Source: DATCJU01 sp036562635 (GTDB lineage: Bacteria; Actinomycetota; Actinomycetes; Mycobacteriales; Pseudonocardiaceae). Taken from it: a stretch of DNA of 13,084 nt. The stretch lies in the NCBI GenBank assembly GCA_036562635.1, contig DATCJU010000172.1, positions 1 through 13,084 on the forward strand. The letters run 5' to 3'. Numbering within the stretch: position 1 is the first letter of the stretch; each line of letters starts with the position of its first letter. Made by a program: the position numbers and the translations under genes. The notes below the pieces were generated by a model, which worked only from the letters and a program-made list of their open reading frames with translations, ran no database searches and was not told where the DNA came from. Shown in pieces: positions 1 through 6,440 of the stretch.

Positions 1-24
1 AGCCGGACCACAGGAGAGGGAACG

Positions 25-78
25 CACGACGGCGCACAGCCGCCCCAGGGGGCTCTCGGGCGGCTGTGCGCCGTCGTG
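25..78. terminator. Long hairpin downstream of rbpA, probable terminator
   Basis: Positions 25-45 pair perfectly with 58-78 (21 bp, beginning CACGACGGCG and ending CGCCGTCGTG) around a 12-base loop. It starts about 50 bases beyond the rbpA stop codon, in the direction of rbpA transcription. Neither side has a run of T, which is usual for GC-rich actinobacterial terminators. The stem is symmetric, so it could also stop transcription arriving from the left of the window. Confidence 0.75.
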
Positions 79-128
79 TTCGATGTGCCGGGTGCGGGAT
101 GCGGTGTCTCGTGTCCGCGTGCGAGCTG

Positions 129-473
129 TCAGGCGGAGCGCGACCGGCGGTTGCGCAGCTCCTCCAGCCGTTCGGCGAGCAACTGCTCCAGCTCCGGGAT
201 GGTCCGCCGTTCCAGCAGCATGTCCCAGTGGGTGCGCGGCGGCTTGGCTTTCTTCACCTCGGGCTCGGAGCCGTCGACCATGCGCGACTCCAGGCCGTGC
301 AGCCGACACTCCCAGGTCGCCGGCAGCTCGGCATCGTCGGAGAAGGGCACCTCGAACTCGTGCCCCTTGGGGCAGGTGTACCGCACCGACCGGCGCGGTG
401 CGAGGTCGTGATCGCGGTCGGTCTCGTAGCTGATCGCTCCGAGCCGGCTACCACGCAGAACGCGGTCGGCCAT
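129..473 (-). CDS. rbpA: RNA polymerase-binding protein RbpA
   Basis: A 114-residue protein of the usual RbpA length. RbpA is an actinobacterial transcription factor that binds RNA polymerase and group 1/2 sigma factors and helps form the open promoter complex. In Mycobacterium tuberculosis it also affects rifampicin tolerance. Visible features are the zinc-type ligands C34, H38, C56 and H59 in the core domain, a basic linker around residues 73-80 (VKKAKPPR), and the C-terminal sigma-interaction helices beginning RTHWDMLLERR at 80-90. The ATG at 473 is preceded by AAAGGA (481-486) with 7 bases spacing. A SigR/SigH-type promoter lies upstream at 533-559. The upstream neighbour on the same strand is thymidine kinase, but the 266-base gap and the separate promoter suggest independent transcription. 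Confidence 0.97.
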   Translation of the reverse strand: MADRVLRGSRLGAISYETDRDHDLAPRRSVRYTCPKGHEFEVPFSDDAELPATWECRLHGLESRMVDGSEPEVKKAKPPRTHWDMLLERRTIPELEQLLAERLEELRNRRSRSA

Positions 474-532
474 GTCGGTGTCCTTTCGTTCGGCGTGAGG
501 CCGTCAGGCCCCGGGTTGTGCTTACCGTCTGC

Positions 533-559
533 AACGACGGGAGGGCACCCGTCGTTCCC
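533..559 (-). promoter_or_regulatory. SigR/SigH-type promoter of rbpA
   Basis: Read on the - strand, GGGAAC (554-559) is followed after exactly 17 bases by CGTT (533-536). This fits the published SigR (Streptomyces) and SigH (mycobacteria) consensus of GGGAAY, about 17 bases, CGTT. A start site a few bases downstream would give a 5' UTR of about 50 bases. Streptomyces coelicolor rbpA is a known SigR target, so the fit agrees with the family. The element also contains a 9-bp inverted repeat, AACGACGGG (533-541) with CCCGTCGTT (548-556). Confidence 0.75.
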
Positions 560-677
560 TGGTCGGGCTAGGTGATTGCCCTGGGTGACATTTTTCACGC
601 ATCAACCATGGGTGCTGTCATAGAGATGCCATCAGCCACCCTTCGTGAAGCGTCATGTGCCACCTCATACGCCAATA

Positions 678-703
678 TCACCCTAACGGGCTAGTCAGGG
701 TGA
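678..703. terminator. Weak hairpin after thymidine kinase
   Basis: TCACCCT (678-684) pairs with AGGGTGA (697-703) around a 12-base loop, 37 bases past the thymidine kinase stop codon in its direction of transcription. The bases beyond it on the - strand are AT-containing (ATATTGG). This could separate tdk from rbpA transcription. The stem is short, so the call is tentative. Confidence 0.35.
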
Positions 704-739
704 GGGTCCTCCCGGCCGGGCGAGCGCTGGTTGGCCCCC

Positions 740-1504
740 TCAGGCCAGGATCAACTGGTCCTGCTGTGCGGCGACCGGACCCAGATCGCCCAGTCGGAAG
801 TGTCGACGGCACAGTACCTGGTAACGGACGGTAGTGCCCGTCGCGTCGAGCATCGCATTACCCGGCGTAGTGGAATCACTGCCCAACGGAGTGGAATCCT
901 GCGTGTCGGCCACCAACACCGTGTCACCCTCCCGGACGATGCGCCCGTTCTGCACCCGCGCGTTGAACCGGCCGGGCTGCCCGCACCAGCACAACACCTC
1001 CACCTGTACCGGCTGCAACTCGTCGGCCAGCTCGAACAGTCGCTGTGCCCCGGGGAACAGGTGGCTGCGAAAGTCGGTGGCGATCCCGAAGCAGTAGACG
1101 TCCACCTGCACGTCGTCGGCCAACTCCGCGAGCTGCTCCACCTGCGCGGGAGTGAGGAACTGGGCCTCGTCCACGATCAGGTAGTCCACCCGCTCACCCG
1201 TCGCCCACCGCGACCGCACCAGCTGGCGTAGATCCGTACCCTCGTCCACCTCCACCGCGGCCCGTGTGATCCCGATCCGGCTGGAGATCTGCGGCAACCC
1301 GGACCGGTCGTGCCGGACCAGCAGCAGCCCCTTGCGCCCCTGTCGTGCATGGTTGTGGTCGATCTGCAGGGCCAGGGTGGACTTGCCGCAGTCCATCGGA
1401 CCGTAGAAGAACCGCAACCGCCCCACCGGTGACACGGCACGCCGCGAACCCGCGGCCGGGACGGCGGACAGGGCGTCGGTGGGATCGGACTGGGTGCTGC
1501 TCAC
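740..1504 (-). CDS. tdk: Thymidine kinase (type II)
   Basis: Salvage enzyme that phosphorylates thymidine to dTMP with ATP in the cytoplasm. The 254-residue reading has the P-loop GPMDCGKS at 35-42, the catalytic DEAQ at 112-115 (E113 as general base), and zinc-ligand positions C172, C174, C232 and H235 (CWC and CRRH). These are typical of the tetrameric type II family. It is longer than the usual 200-220 residues for two reasons: about 25 residues before the first strand, and a Ser/Thr/Asp-rich stretch near 200-225 between the zinc pairs. The start is a GTG with no strong Shine-Dalgarno. In-frame GTG codons at residues 24 and 27 (around 1435 and 1426) would give a more standard N-terminus. 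It is divergent from the glycosyltransferase gene. Confidence 0.95.
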   Translation of the reverse strand: MSSTQSDPTDALSAVPAAGSRRAVSPVGRLRFFYGPMDCGKSTLALQIDHNHARQGRKGLLLVRHDRSGLPQISSRIGITRAAVEVDEGTDLRQLVRSRWATGERVDYLIVDEAQFLTPAQVEQLAELADDVQVDVYCFGIATDFRSHLFPGAQRLFELADELQPVQVEVLCWCGQPGRFNARVQNGRIVREGDTVLVADTQDSTPLGSDSTTPGNAMLDATGTTVRYQVLCRRHFRLGDLGPVAAQQDQLILA

Positions 1505-1617
1505 GAGAGCGCAACCCTAGACGCACCCCGGAACCGTTCTGTCACGGGATGAGCCGAAACCGGAGAAGATCCTCTCGGCGCCCGGTCGAGGCCAGGTGGA
1601 CAGCGCCGGTGCGGATC

Positions 1618-1623
1618 GGAAAG
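1618..1623 (+). promoter_or_regulatory. Ribosome-binding site choosing the GTG start at 1633
   Basis: GGAAAG ends 9 bases before the GTG at 1633, which is where homology to the glycosyltransferase family begins. It supports this start over the in-frame ATG at 1549, which would add an Arg-rich, non-conserved leader. Confidence 0.5.
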
Positions 1624-1632
1624 ATCGACCCG

Positions 1633-2757
1633 GTGCGGGTCCTGATCACAACCTCTCCCGGGCTCGGGCACCTGTTCCCGCTCGTGCCCCTGGCCTGGGC
1701 TCTGCGCAGCCAGGGACACCAGGTGCTGGTGGCCAGCACCGGCGGTGCCGTGCCCGCCGCCGTCGCAGCCGGCCTGCCCGCGGTCGACGTCGCCCCAGGG
1801 GCGAACGTGCAGCAGATCTTCCTGCACTTTGCACGTTTTCCCGCCCGCACCTCCGACCCCGGTGCGGCCAACCCGGTCCGGGAGAGCGCGGCGATGTTCG
1901 CCCGCGTCTCCGACGTGACCGTCGACGGCCTGCTGGACGTGGCCAGGGCCTGGCGACCCCACCTGGTGGTGCACTCCCTGTTCCAGGGGGCCGGGCCGCT
2001 GGTCGCCGCCCGACTCGGGGTGCCTGCGGTGCAGCACGGCATCGCCCTGACCGGAGACACCACCGCCGGGGAGCTGCTGCGCCGGCACATGGCCGACAGC
2101 TACCGGCGCCACGGTGTCACCGGCGCCCCGCCCGCACTGCTCACCGTCGCGGTGGCCCCACCCAGCATGCGGGTAGGGGACCCCGCCGACCGGCAGATCC
2201 GGTACGTGCCCTACAACGCCGGGGGCGAGCTGCCGGAGTGGTTGTGGACGCCACGGGAGCGCCCCAGGGTGGCGGTGACGTTGGGCACCGTCGTACCGCG
2301 CCTGTCGGGGTGGGACACCCTGCGCACACTCCTGGCCGCGGCCGGAGAGGTGGACGCCGAATTCGTGCTGGTGCTCGGCGAGCACGGCACCCCATCCCCG
2401 GACCTGTTGCCGGGCAACGTCCGCACCGCGGGCTGGATACCGCTCAACGCACTGCTCCCGGTGTGCGACGCGGTGATCCACCACGGTGGTGCCGGCACCC
2501 TCATGGCCGCGGTGTGCGCCGGTGTCCCGCAACTGGTCCTGCCACACGGTGCCGACCAGTTCCGCAACGCGCAGGCGGTGCAGGAACGCGGGGTGGGCCT
2601 GGTCTCCTCCCCGCAGCAGGCGGACGCGGCCCTGGTGGAGAGACTGCTCGCCGACCACACCCTGCGCCGTGCTGCAGAGCAGGTCCGCGCGGAGGTCGAG
2701 GCCCTGCCCTCCCCGGCGGACCTGGTGCCCGAGCTGGTCGCCCTCACCGAGCGGTGA
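1633..2757 (+). CDS. Macrolide-type (MGT/UGT, GT1-fold) glycosyltransferase
   Basis: A 374-residue GT-B fold enzyme expected to transfer a sugar from a nucleotide donor to a small lipophilic acceptor. The N-terminal acceptor domain opens with the family pattern SPGLGHLFPL, where H13 is the likely catalytic base. The donor domain has VAVTLGT at 213-219 and the signature GWIPLNALLP followed by HHGGAGT (283-289) and GADQ at 306-309, as in MGT, OleD and EryCIII-like enzymes. The GTG start is chosen because it begins the first beta strand and has GGAAAG upstream. An upstream extension is open but Arg-rich and unlike the family. No biosynthetic cluster surrounds it, so a stand-alone role such as modification or resistance to a glycosylatable compound is possible. 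The acceptor cannot be told from sequence. It converges on the MFS transporter gene. Confidence 0.9.
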   Translation: MRVLITTSPGLGHLFPLVPLAWALRSQGHQVLVASTGGAVPAAVAAGLPAVDVAPGANVQQIFLHFARFPARTSDPGAANPVRESAAMFARVSDVTVDGLLDVARAWRPHLVVHSLFQGAGPLVAARLGVPAVQHGIALTGDTTAGELLRRHMADSYRRHGVTGAPPALLTVAVAPPSMRVGDPADRQIRYVPYNAGGELPEWLWTPRERPRVAVTLGTVVPRLSGWDTLRTLLAAAGEVDAEFVLVLGEHGTPSPDLLPGNVRTAGWIPLNALLPVCDAVIHHGGAGTLMAAVCAGVPQLVLPHGADQFRNAQAVQERGVGLVSSPQQADAALVERLLADHTLRRAAEQVRAEVEALPSPADLVPELVALTER

Positions 2758-2771
2758 GAGCAACCAGCCCG

Positions 2772-2798
2772 GGCACCACGCACCTGGTCGGAGGTGCC
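2772..2798. terminator. Possible bidirectional terminator between convergent genes
   Basis: GGCACC (2772-2777) can pair with GGTGCC (2793-2798) across a 15-base loop in the 42-base gap between the glycosyltransferase and MFS genes. Stability is low. It is listed because of its position between convergent genes. Confidence 0.3.
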
Positions 2799-2799
2799 G

Positions 2800-4227
2800 T
2801 CACAGCACCTGCGGCTCGGGGTTGCCCACGGCACGAATGGCCCGCCGCACCGGCACCAGCGCCACCAGCACCAGGCCGACCACGAAGAACACCACCAGCG
2901 AGACGATCGCCAGCCGGAACGAACCGGTCCACTGGCCCACACCGGCGAACACCATCGGCCCCAGCCAGGAGGTGGCGCGCTCACCGACCTCGTAGAGGGA
3001 GAAGTACTCGGCCTCCTTGCCCGGCGGCACCATCTGGGAGAACAGGGACCGTGACAGTGCGTTCGTCCCACCCAGCACCAGGCCGATCCCCACGGCCAGC
3101 CCGTAGAACTGCAACTGCTGGCCGGCCTGCACGAAGAAGGCCGCACCCACCACCAGCACCCACACCACCAGGCTGATCATGATCGTCTTCTTGGCGCCCA
3201 GGCGCCGCGCCACCAGCCCGTGCAGCATCCCTCCGGCGAACGCGATGAACTGGACGATCAGGATCGTGGCGATCAGCGTCTGTTGCGGGAGCTTCAGCTC
3301 CAGGCTGCCGTACTGGGCGGACACGTTGGCCACGGTGGCGATGCCGTCGGTGTAGATCAGGTACGCGCCCAGGAACGCCAGTGTCAACGGGAACCGCCGT
3401 GCCTCGCGCAGCGTGTGCCCGAGCTGCCGGAATCCGGCGGCCAGCAGAGCCAGACCCCGTTCCCGGCCCTGGGGAGCCTGGTGGCGACGCAGTCGGCGCA
3501 GTGGCACCAGGGTGAAGGCCGCCCACCAGATGCCGGTGGCCACGAAGCACCCCCGCACCACCGCGCTCTGGCTCAGGCCCAGGGACTCGTGCGCCAGGAA
3601 CACCCCGAGCTGCAGGGCCAGCAGCGTTCCGCCACCCAGGTAGCCGAACGCCCAGCCCCGCGCCGACACCGCGTCCCGCTCGTCCGGTTCGGCGATCTCC
3701 GGCAGGAACGAGTAGTAGACGACGACCGAGGCGCCGTAGCCGAAGTTGGCCACGATGAACAGCGCCACACCCAGCTGCCAGTTCGTGCCTGCCACCAGGG
3801 CCAGCAGCATCGTGGCCCCCGCGCCGGTGAAGGCGAACCCGGCCAACATGCCGCGCTTGTTCTGGGCGTGGTCCGCGATCGCCCCGGCGATCGGCAGTAC
3901 CACCACCTGCACCACGGTGGCCACCGACAGCAGGTAGCCCCACAGCGAGCCGGCGGGGAAGACCAACCCCAGCAGGGAGATGTCACAGGAGTTCAGGGTG
4001 TCGCCGTCCGGGCAGGGATCGGGGCCGTTGCGTGCGGTGTCGGCCCGGGCCGCCGCCGCAGCGACCTCGGTCAGGTACAGCGACAGGAACACGGTGATCA
4101 CCGAGGTGGGGAACACCGAGTTCGCCCAGTCGTACCAGACCCACCCGCGCTGTTCCCGCCTCCGCTGCGCGGCGTCCGAGGTGGCCTCCGAAGACCGTGC
4201 CCGTACGCCGCTTTCCTTCGCCTTCAT
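2800..4227 (-). CDS. UMF1-family MFS transporter
   Basis: A 475-residue membrane protein of the major facilitator superfamily, UMF1 (Atg22-like) type. The family signature WYDWANS is at 31-37, just before the first membrane segment. The MFS loop 2-3 motif appears as GAIADHAQNKRG at 115-126. About 12 hydrophobic segments follow. The first external loop (roughly 58-82) has two cysteines (C72, C81) that could form a disulfide. The ATG at 4227 has a perfect AGGAGG six bases upstream (4234-4239), which settles the start against an in-frame upstream codon at 4302. The substrate is unknown. A candidate promoter and a 12-bp palindrome lie upstream. The phosphodiesterase gene ends 136 bases upstream on the same strand. 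Confidence 0.93.
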   Translation of the reverse strand: MKAKESGVRARSSEATSDAAQRRREQRGWVWYDWANSVFPTSVITVFLSLYLTEVAAAAARADTARNGPDPCPDGDTLNSCDISLLGLVFPAGSLWGYLLSVATVVQVVVLPIAGAIADHAQNKRGMLAGFAFTGAGATMLLALVAGTNWQLGVALFIVANFGYGASVVVYYSFLPEIAEPDERDAVSARGWAFGYLGGGTLLALQLGVFLAHESLGLSQSAVVRGCFVATGIWWAAFTLVPLRRLRRHQAPQGRERGLALLAAGFRQLGHTLREARRFPLTLAFLGAYLIYTDGIATVANVSAQYGSLELKLPQQTLIATILIVQFIAFAGGMLHGLVARRLGAKKTIMISLVVWVLVVGAAFFVQAGQQLQFYGLAVGIGLVLGGTNALSRSLFSQMVPPGKEAEYFSLYEVGERATSWLGPMVFAGVGQWTGSFRLAIVSLVVFFVVGLVLVALVPVRRAIRAVGNPEPQVL

Positions 4228-4233
4228 CGTGGC

Positions 4234-4239
4234 CCTCCT
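4234..4239 (-). promoter_or_regulatory. Strong Shine-Dalgarno of the MFS gene
   Basis: AGGAGG on the - strand with 6 bases to the ATG at 4227. It decides the start of the transporter and excludes the 25-residue N-terminal extension. Confidence 0.85.
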
Positions 4240-4298
4240 GCCAGGCGGCGTCCCACCCGTTTCGGCAGCCGGAGAGTACTGGCGGTGATCGGAAGTAG

Positions 4299-4310
4299 CC
4301 ACACGTGTGG
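4299..4310. promoter_or_regulatory. 12-bp perfect palindrome CCACACGTGTGG, candidate operator
   Basis: The palindrome lies between the candidate -10 of the MFS promoter (4329-4334) and the MFS start at 4227. That places it downstream of the expected transcription start, a usual position for a repressor site. No regulator gene is adjacent. Confidence 0.4.
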
Positions 4311-4328
4311 GGGAGCGTGGCCCGGATC

Positions 4329-4357
4329 GTTATCTGCGCCGATGACCGGCAGTGACA
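4329..4357 (-). promoter_or_regulatory. Candidate promoter of the MFS transporter
   Basis: On the - strand TGTCAC (4352-4357) is followed after 17 bases by GATAAC (4329-4334). This resembles a housekeeping-sigma promoter and lies in the 136-base gap upstream of the MFS gene. It is inferred from pattern only. Confidence 0.4.
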
Positions 4358-4363
4358 GCTCGG

Positions 4364-5149
4364 TCATACCGTTGCCGCCCACATGCCCCGGTCCTGCAGG
4401 ATCCGGCGCAGTAGGTCCGGCCGGTCCGTCACCAGGCCGTCCACCCCCAGATCCAACAGCTCACCCATCTCGTGCAGGTCGTTGACCGTCCACACGTGCA
4501 CCTCCCAGCCGTGCCGGTGGGCCAGCCGCACCAGCCGCCGGTCCACCACCTGCAGCCGACCCCGGCGGCGTGGCAGCTGTGCCAGCACACCCCGCACCGG
4601 CGGTCGCACCGGCAGGCCGCCCAGCCGCGACACGGCCCACAGCATTCCCGCCGAGCGTGGCCCCATCGACGTCAGCAACCGAGGGCCGCCCAGGCGTCGC
4701 AGCCGTGCCAGGCGGGCCTCACTGAACGACGCCAGACACACCCGGTCCCACGCCTGGGCACGGGTCACCGCCTCCAGCACCGGCTCCACCGCCGTGTCCG
4801 CCTTGACGTCGATGTTGAACAGCGCCTCCGGCAGTTCCTCCAGCAGTTCCTCCAGGCGGCACACCGGTTCCCGGCCGCCCACCCGTGCCCGGCGCACCAC
4901 CGACCAGGGCAGCTGCGCCACCGCACCGGTGGCGTCGGTGGTGCGGTCCAGCACCGGGTCGTGGTGCACCACGACCACCCCGTCGGAGGTGGCGTGCACA
5001 TCGGTCTCCAGGTAGCGGTAGCCCTCGGCCGCGGCGCGACGGAAGGCGCTGAGCGAGTTCTCCATGCCGGCCAGCTCGCCCACATGCCATCCCCGGTGCG
5101 CGAACGCACGCGGGTAGGGGCCGTCTAGGTACGGATGCGAGATCGACAC
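4364..5149 (-). CDS. Glycerophosphodiester phosphodiesterase (GDPD family)
   Basis: A 261-residue TIM-barrel enzyme that hydrolyses glycerophosphodiesters to glycerol 3-phosphate and an alcohol. The metal and catalytic residues are in the canonical order: AHRG (H18, R19), EN (E30, N31), ETDVHATSDG (E48, D50), VHHD (H62-D64), NIDVKA (D114, K116), then WTVND (220-224) and the closing GLVTDRPD at 238-245. The GTG at 5149 is chosen because the first strand begins about 13 residues later and the reading upstream of it overlaps the divergent zinc-ribbon gene. No Shine-Dalgarno is visible, so it may be leaderless or weakly initiated. No signal peptide is seen, so a cytoplasmic location is likely. 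The exact substrate is unknown. Confidence 0.92.
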   Translation of the reverse strand: MSISHPYLDGPYPRAFAHRGWHVGELAGMENSLSAFRRAAAEGYRYLETDVHATSDGVVVVHHDPVLDRTTDATGAVAQLPWSVVRRARVGGREPVCRLEELLEELPEALFNIDVKADTAVEPVLEAVTRAQAWDRVCLASFSEARLARLRRLGGPRLLTSMGPRSAGMLWAVSRLGGLPVRPPVRGVLAQLPRRRGRLQVVDRRLVRLAHRHGWEVHVWTVNDLHEMGELLDLGVDGLVTDRPDLLRRILQDRGMWAATV

Positions 5150-5202
5150 CGCGTCAGTGTGGAGGATCGGCGTGGCGCTGCGGTGACCGATGGGTGACCC
5201 TC

Positions 5203-5208
5203 TACCGT
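5203..5208 (+). promoter_or_regulatory. TANNNT -10 element for a leaderless start at 5216
   Basis: TACCGT is followed by 7 bases and then the ATG at 5216, the spacing expected when transcription starts on the initiation codon. No Shine-Dalgarno precedes the gene, which agrees with leaderless expression. No good -35 was found. Confidence 0.45.
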
Positions 5209-5215
5209 CGACGCC

Positions 5216-5587
5216 ATGCAGATGGCGGTCGAGGAGATCGTCGGAGCGCGGGTGACGCGCCGGCGGGGACGGGTTCGGCACTGTGCGTGGTGCGGGAGGG
5301 AACTCCCCGGCAGCGGGCGGATAGGTCGGCCGCGTCGCTACTGCACCCAGGCCTGCCGCCAGCGCGCCTACGAGCAGCGGGCGGCGGTACAGCGTGGGGG
5401 CCTGCCCGAGGATGCCGTGGTGTTGTCGGCGACGGAGCTGGCCGAGCTGGCGGACCGGGTGTTCCAGCTGCGCTGTGCCGCCGAGGACGTGCTCACCGCG
5501 GCCCAGGACGGGGCGTCCCGGCAGGAGCTGGCCGAGCTGGCCGCACAGCTCGTCACCGCGGCCCGGGACCTGGAACGGCTCCGCTGA
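5216..5587 (+). CDS. Small zinc-ribbon-like protein, function unknown
   Basis: A 123-residue protein with a basic N-terminal region and a probable zinc site: C23 and C26 (HCAWCG), then C43 and C47 (RRYCTQACRQRAY), separated by an Arg/Gly-rich linker. The C-terminal half (about 68-123) is rich in Ala, Leu and Glu and looks like one or two amphipathic helices, perhaps a coiled coil. Small proteins with this CxxC/CxxxC arrangement are widespread in actinobacteria, but I know of no assigned function. Nucleic-acid binding is a guess from the basic zinc region. It is divergent from the phosphodiesterase with 66 bases between starts. There is a second in-frame ATG at 5222. Confidence 0.75.
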   Translation: MQMAVEEIVGARVTRRRGRVRHCAWCGRELPGSGRIGRPRRYCTQACRQRAYEQRAAVQRGGLPEDAVVLSATELAELADRVFQLRCAAEDVLTAAQDGASRQELAELAAQLVTAARDLERLR

Positions 5588-5614
5588 GGCACCCGAGCCG
5601 AGACGTCCACTCGC

Positions 5615-5642
5615 CCTCGTCGGGCCCTCGGTCCGGACGAGG
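5615..5642. terminator. Hairpin after the zinc-ribbon gene
   Basis: CCTCGTC (5615-5621) pairs with GACGAGG (5636-5642) around a 14-base GC-rich loop, starting 27 bases after the stop codon at 5587. There is no T tract. It is a plausible GC-type terminator. Confidence 0.4.
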
Positions 5643-5753
5643 CTGTGAGGGGCGTCTTGTGTGAAACGTCCGAATGGAGCCTTGTGACCGGAGCCCTCGA
5701 CTCCGCAAGATCGGGGCAAATCACCCATTCGTGTTGTCGAGGGAGTTCGCCTG

Positions 5754-6335
5754 GTGACCTCAGCCGCACCCGTCGGTGGAGTGCGCCGCATCGACCTGCT
5801 CACCCCCGACGGTGCCGGCTGTGGGACGGGGGAACGGCTCACCGCCGTAGCACGTCATTGCGAATCCGGTGGGTGGGCCGTGTTCGGTGTCCCCGTCGCC
5901 GGGAACCACACCAGGGTGAGCATCGACACCGACGGCGTTCGAGGCCGCTCCCGGGGCCTCGACCCTCGCCCCGGCGGTCTACGCCGGGGCGAGCCGTACA
6001 TCGCTGATCCGGCGTTCGCCCACGCGTGTCGCCTCCGCCGTCCGGAGCGGGGCGTCCCCCTGGTGATCCCGGCATCCCGGCTCTCACGCCCGGTGCGCTC
6101 CGGGAAAGCGGTGCACCACCGTCTGTCGGCGTGGTACCGGCAGGAGCGGTCCCGACCGGATGCGGCCCGTTCGCTCCGCCGTCGGCACCACCGAGAGCAC
6201 CGCGCCACACCGTTCCTGCCCCGGCGGCTCCGTCCCTGGGCGGTGCCTGACCACCTCCGGCGGGGCCACGGTCACGATCACCGACCTTCGCGGAACGACG
6301 CCTCACCGGCGTCAACAACGTCGATCACCGGCTAG
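5754..6335 (+). pseudogene. Possible decayed or spurious reading frame
   Basis: Starts with GTG, with GAGGGA about 10 bases upstream. The first 62 or so residues look protein-like (for example ESGGWAVFGVPVAGNHTRVS). From about 5939 the frame runs straight through two strong hairpins and becomes Arg/His/Pro-rich to its end at 6335. Either a short gene has been broken near 5940, or the frame is fortuitous. I do not recognise any family. A +1 shift near 5935 gives a more Ala-rich, balanced stretch but stops within about 45 codons. Confidence 0.25.
5939..5993. terminator. Two tandem strong hairpins
   Basis: TCGAGGCC (5939-5946) pairs with GGCCTCGA (5955-5962). Immediately after, CTCGCCCCGGCG (5965-5976) pairs perfectly with CGCCGGGGCGAG (5982-5993) around the 5-base loop GTCTA. 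Two adjacent perfect stems of 8 and 12 bp suggest a terminator pair or a structured RNA element. They interrupt the low-confidence reading frame from 5754. Confidence 0.55.
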
Positions 6336-6405
6336 CTGGGGGAGTGCGGCCCGCGGTATCCGTGGTCGCCTGGCTCCCGCGTTCCTTCTCACACTCCACT
6401 ACGGC

Positions 6406-6429
6406 CTCAATATCTAATGAGGATTTGAG
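6406..6429 (+). promoter_or_regulatory. AT-rich candidate promoter and dyad before the antiporter gene
   Basis: TATCTAAT at 6411-6418 is a reasonable -10 in otherwise GC-rich DNA and would give a short 5' UTR to the ATG at 6441. It sits inside a small dyad, CTCAA (6406-6410) and TTGAG (6425-6429). No convincing -35 is seen. Confidence 0.4.
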
Positions 6430-6440
6430 AACATCGCAGT

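Larger units (their letters stand above)
5588..6440. other. 853-base stretch without a convincing gene
   Basis: The stretch contains a hairpin at 5615-5642, a possible short or decayed reading frame from 5754, two tandem hairpins at 5939-5993, and the promoter region of the antiporter near its end. Frames in the second half translate to Arg/His/Pro-rich products typical of non-coding GC-rich DNA. No RNA gene was recognised. Confidence 0.6.

Noticed and set aside
1501..2763. 420-codon minus-strand frame opposite the glycosyltransferase
   Set aside because: Gly/Gln/His-rich shadow of the well-supported glycosyltransferase on the + strand.
5650..5700. Short imperfect direct repeat (GTCTTGTGTGA and GCCTTGTGACC)
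   Set aside because: Too short and degenerate to separate from chance.
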